Shown here: positions 63,450-64,000 of the stretch, one piece after another | How the letters are laid out: each line of letters begins with the position of its first letter | Numbering within the stretch: the stretch's first letter is position 1 | DNA from: Rhodobacteraceae bacterium Alg238-R152 | Lineage (GTDB): Bacteria > Pseudomonadota > Alphaproteobacteria > Rhodobacterales > Rhodobacteraceae | DNA length: 64,000 nt | Reading direction: 5' to 3' | Assembly: GCA_900537125.1 (NCBI GenBank) | Contig: UNRJ01000005.1 | Coordinates: 186,001-250,000, forward strand | Program-made: the position numbers and the translations under genes | Notes under the pieces: generated by a model | Databases searched by the model: none | What the model saw: the letters and a program-made list of their open reading frames with translations, nothing else | Told to the model about the DNA's origin: nothing

Positions 63450-64000
63450 TGCCCAACTCCCGGCTGCGCTCTGCCGCCGCGCCCACGGTTTTGATCATCA
63501 GGGGCGGCAAGCCATCCGACGTGTCCATCAACACATTAAGCCCGGCCTGCGTGGTGCCATTTGGGCTGGTCACGTTCACGCGCAACTGCTCAGGTGACTC
63601 CTCTGCTGTTTCCGCCAGCGCTCCGGCTCCGGCCACCGTGGCTTTGGCCAATGCCATCGACAACTCTGGCGACAGGCCTTGCGCCTCGCCAGCCGCAGCC
63701 ATGCATTCGATCATATGGAACACATAGGCAGGCCCAGAGCCACTCAAGCCAGTGACCGCGTCCATCTGTCCTTCATTCTCGAGCCGCACAACCTGCCCGA
63801 CGGCTGTGAGCAGCCCTTCTGACGCATCCAATCCAGCCGCACCTGCCGGACCATTGCCAACAATTGCCGTGATGCCTTTGCCCACCGCTGCTGGCGTGTT
63901 GGGCATGGCCCGCACAATTGGAGTTTGACCGCCAAGAATGCCTTCGTAGGTGGCAATCGACACGCCCGCCGCAACGGACACAAACAACGTCTCGCCATTG
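63442..64000 (-). CDS. proC: Pyrroline-5-carboxylate reductase (N-terminus outside window)
   Basis: The C-terminal 185 codons are present; the gene continues past the right edge. VRAMPNTPAAVGKGITAIVG and GLSGSGPAYVFHMIECMAAA, then VTSPNGTTQAGLNVL, are the P5CR signature (dimerisation and proline-binding). It makes proline from P5C. First gene of a run with csaA and the 2-hydroxyacid dehydrogenase. Confidence 0.94.
   Translation of the reverse strand, partial: NGETLFVSVAAGVSIATYEGILGGQTPIVRAMPNTPAAVGKGITAIVGNGPAGAAGLDASEGLLTAVGQVVRLENEGQMDAVTGLSGSGPAYVFHMIECMAAAGEAQGLSPELSMALAKATVAGAGALAETAEESPEQLRVNVTSPNGTTQAGLNVLMDTSDGLPPLMIKTVGAAAERSRELGND

Overview
The window looks like chromosome of a Roseobacter-group alphaproteobacterium (Rhodobacterales). 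I infer this from gene content and protein style (phosphatidylcholine synthase, an AlkB-type membrane hydroxylase, a tad/cpa Flp-pilus locus whose pilins carry a VTVDW core, HemP, DUF1127 and DUF2065 proteins, a ycjX-type/TIGR01620 operon), not from a database match. Coding is dense, many neighbours overlap by 1 to 8 bases, and I see no rRNA, tRNA, CRISPR, prophage or insertion sequence.

Layout. 1-12.4 kb: truncated LysR regulator, DUF1127, Bax-inhibitor-1 membrane protein, acetyltransferase, rpmG, alkane-monooxygenase-like protein, xseA and purD (divergent), a PAS-LuxR regulator, ferredoxin plus FG-GAP protein, a peptidoglycan-binding lipoprotein, a DegP-type protease, and a hemP gene overlapping a Cys-rich unknown. 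12.6-25.8 kb: lytic-transglycosylase-like lipoprotein, AEC permease, hspQ, rhodanese and gamma-glutamyltransferase, a two-gene partner-switching module (STAS plus HATPase), thiolase, the rpiA-gor-hflK-hflC-DUF2065 run, L-serine dehydratase and a second lytic transglycosylase. 26.2-38.8 kb: a tad/cpa locus with three tandem Flp pilin genes, cpaB, cpaC, an OmpA-like lipoprotein, cpaE, cpaF, tadB, tadC, two TPR lipoproteins, a prepilin peptidase and an AAA ATPase. 38.8-49.9 kb: yidD, ttcA, a degenerate-GGDEF/EAL protein, yidC-MOSC-yihA, a DUF2946-like/PepSY pair, a beta-hydroxyacid dehydrogenase-like protein, pcs and ogt. 49.9-64 kb: ileS, a truncated hemoglobin, a VIT1/CCC1 transporter, ycjX-GNAT-TIGR01620, truA, a FabH-like synthase, a candidate structured RNA, a LuxR-type regulator with a co-transcribed putative DNA-binding protein, tdk, and proC-csaA-D-2-hydroxyacid dehydrogenase.

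How parts work together. The tad locus supplies pilin, periplasmic/usher proteins, secretin, localisation ATPase, motor ATPase, inner-membrane platform, lipoproteins and peptidase. TadE/F/G-like pseudopilins and a recognisable CpaD are absent from the window. Terminator-like hairpins divide the locus into separate transcription units, and each pilin gene is followed by a stem-loop. HflK and HflC form the membrane complex that modulates FtsH. YidD and YidC both serve membrane protein insertion.

The least explained parts are the 59.4-61.5 kb region (structured RNA candidate, LuxR-type regulator lacking a clear signal-binding signature, small partner protein and tandem palindromes), the hemP-linked Cys-rich protein, and the near-identical pilin duplication.
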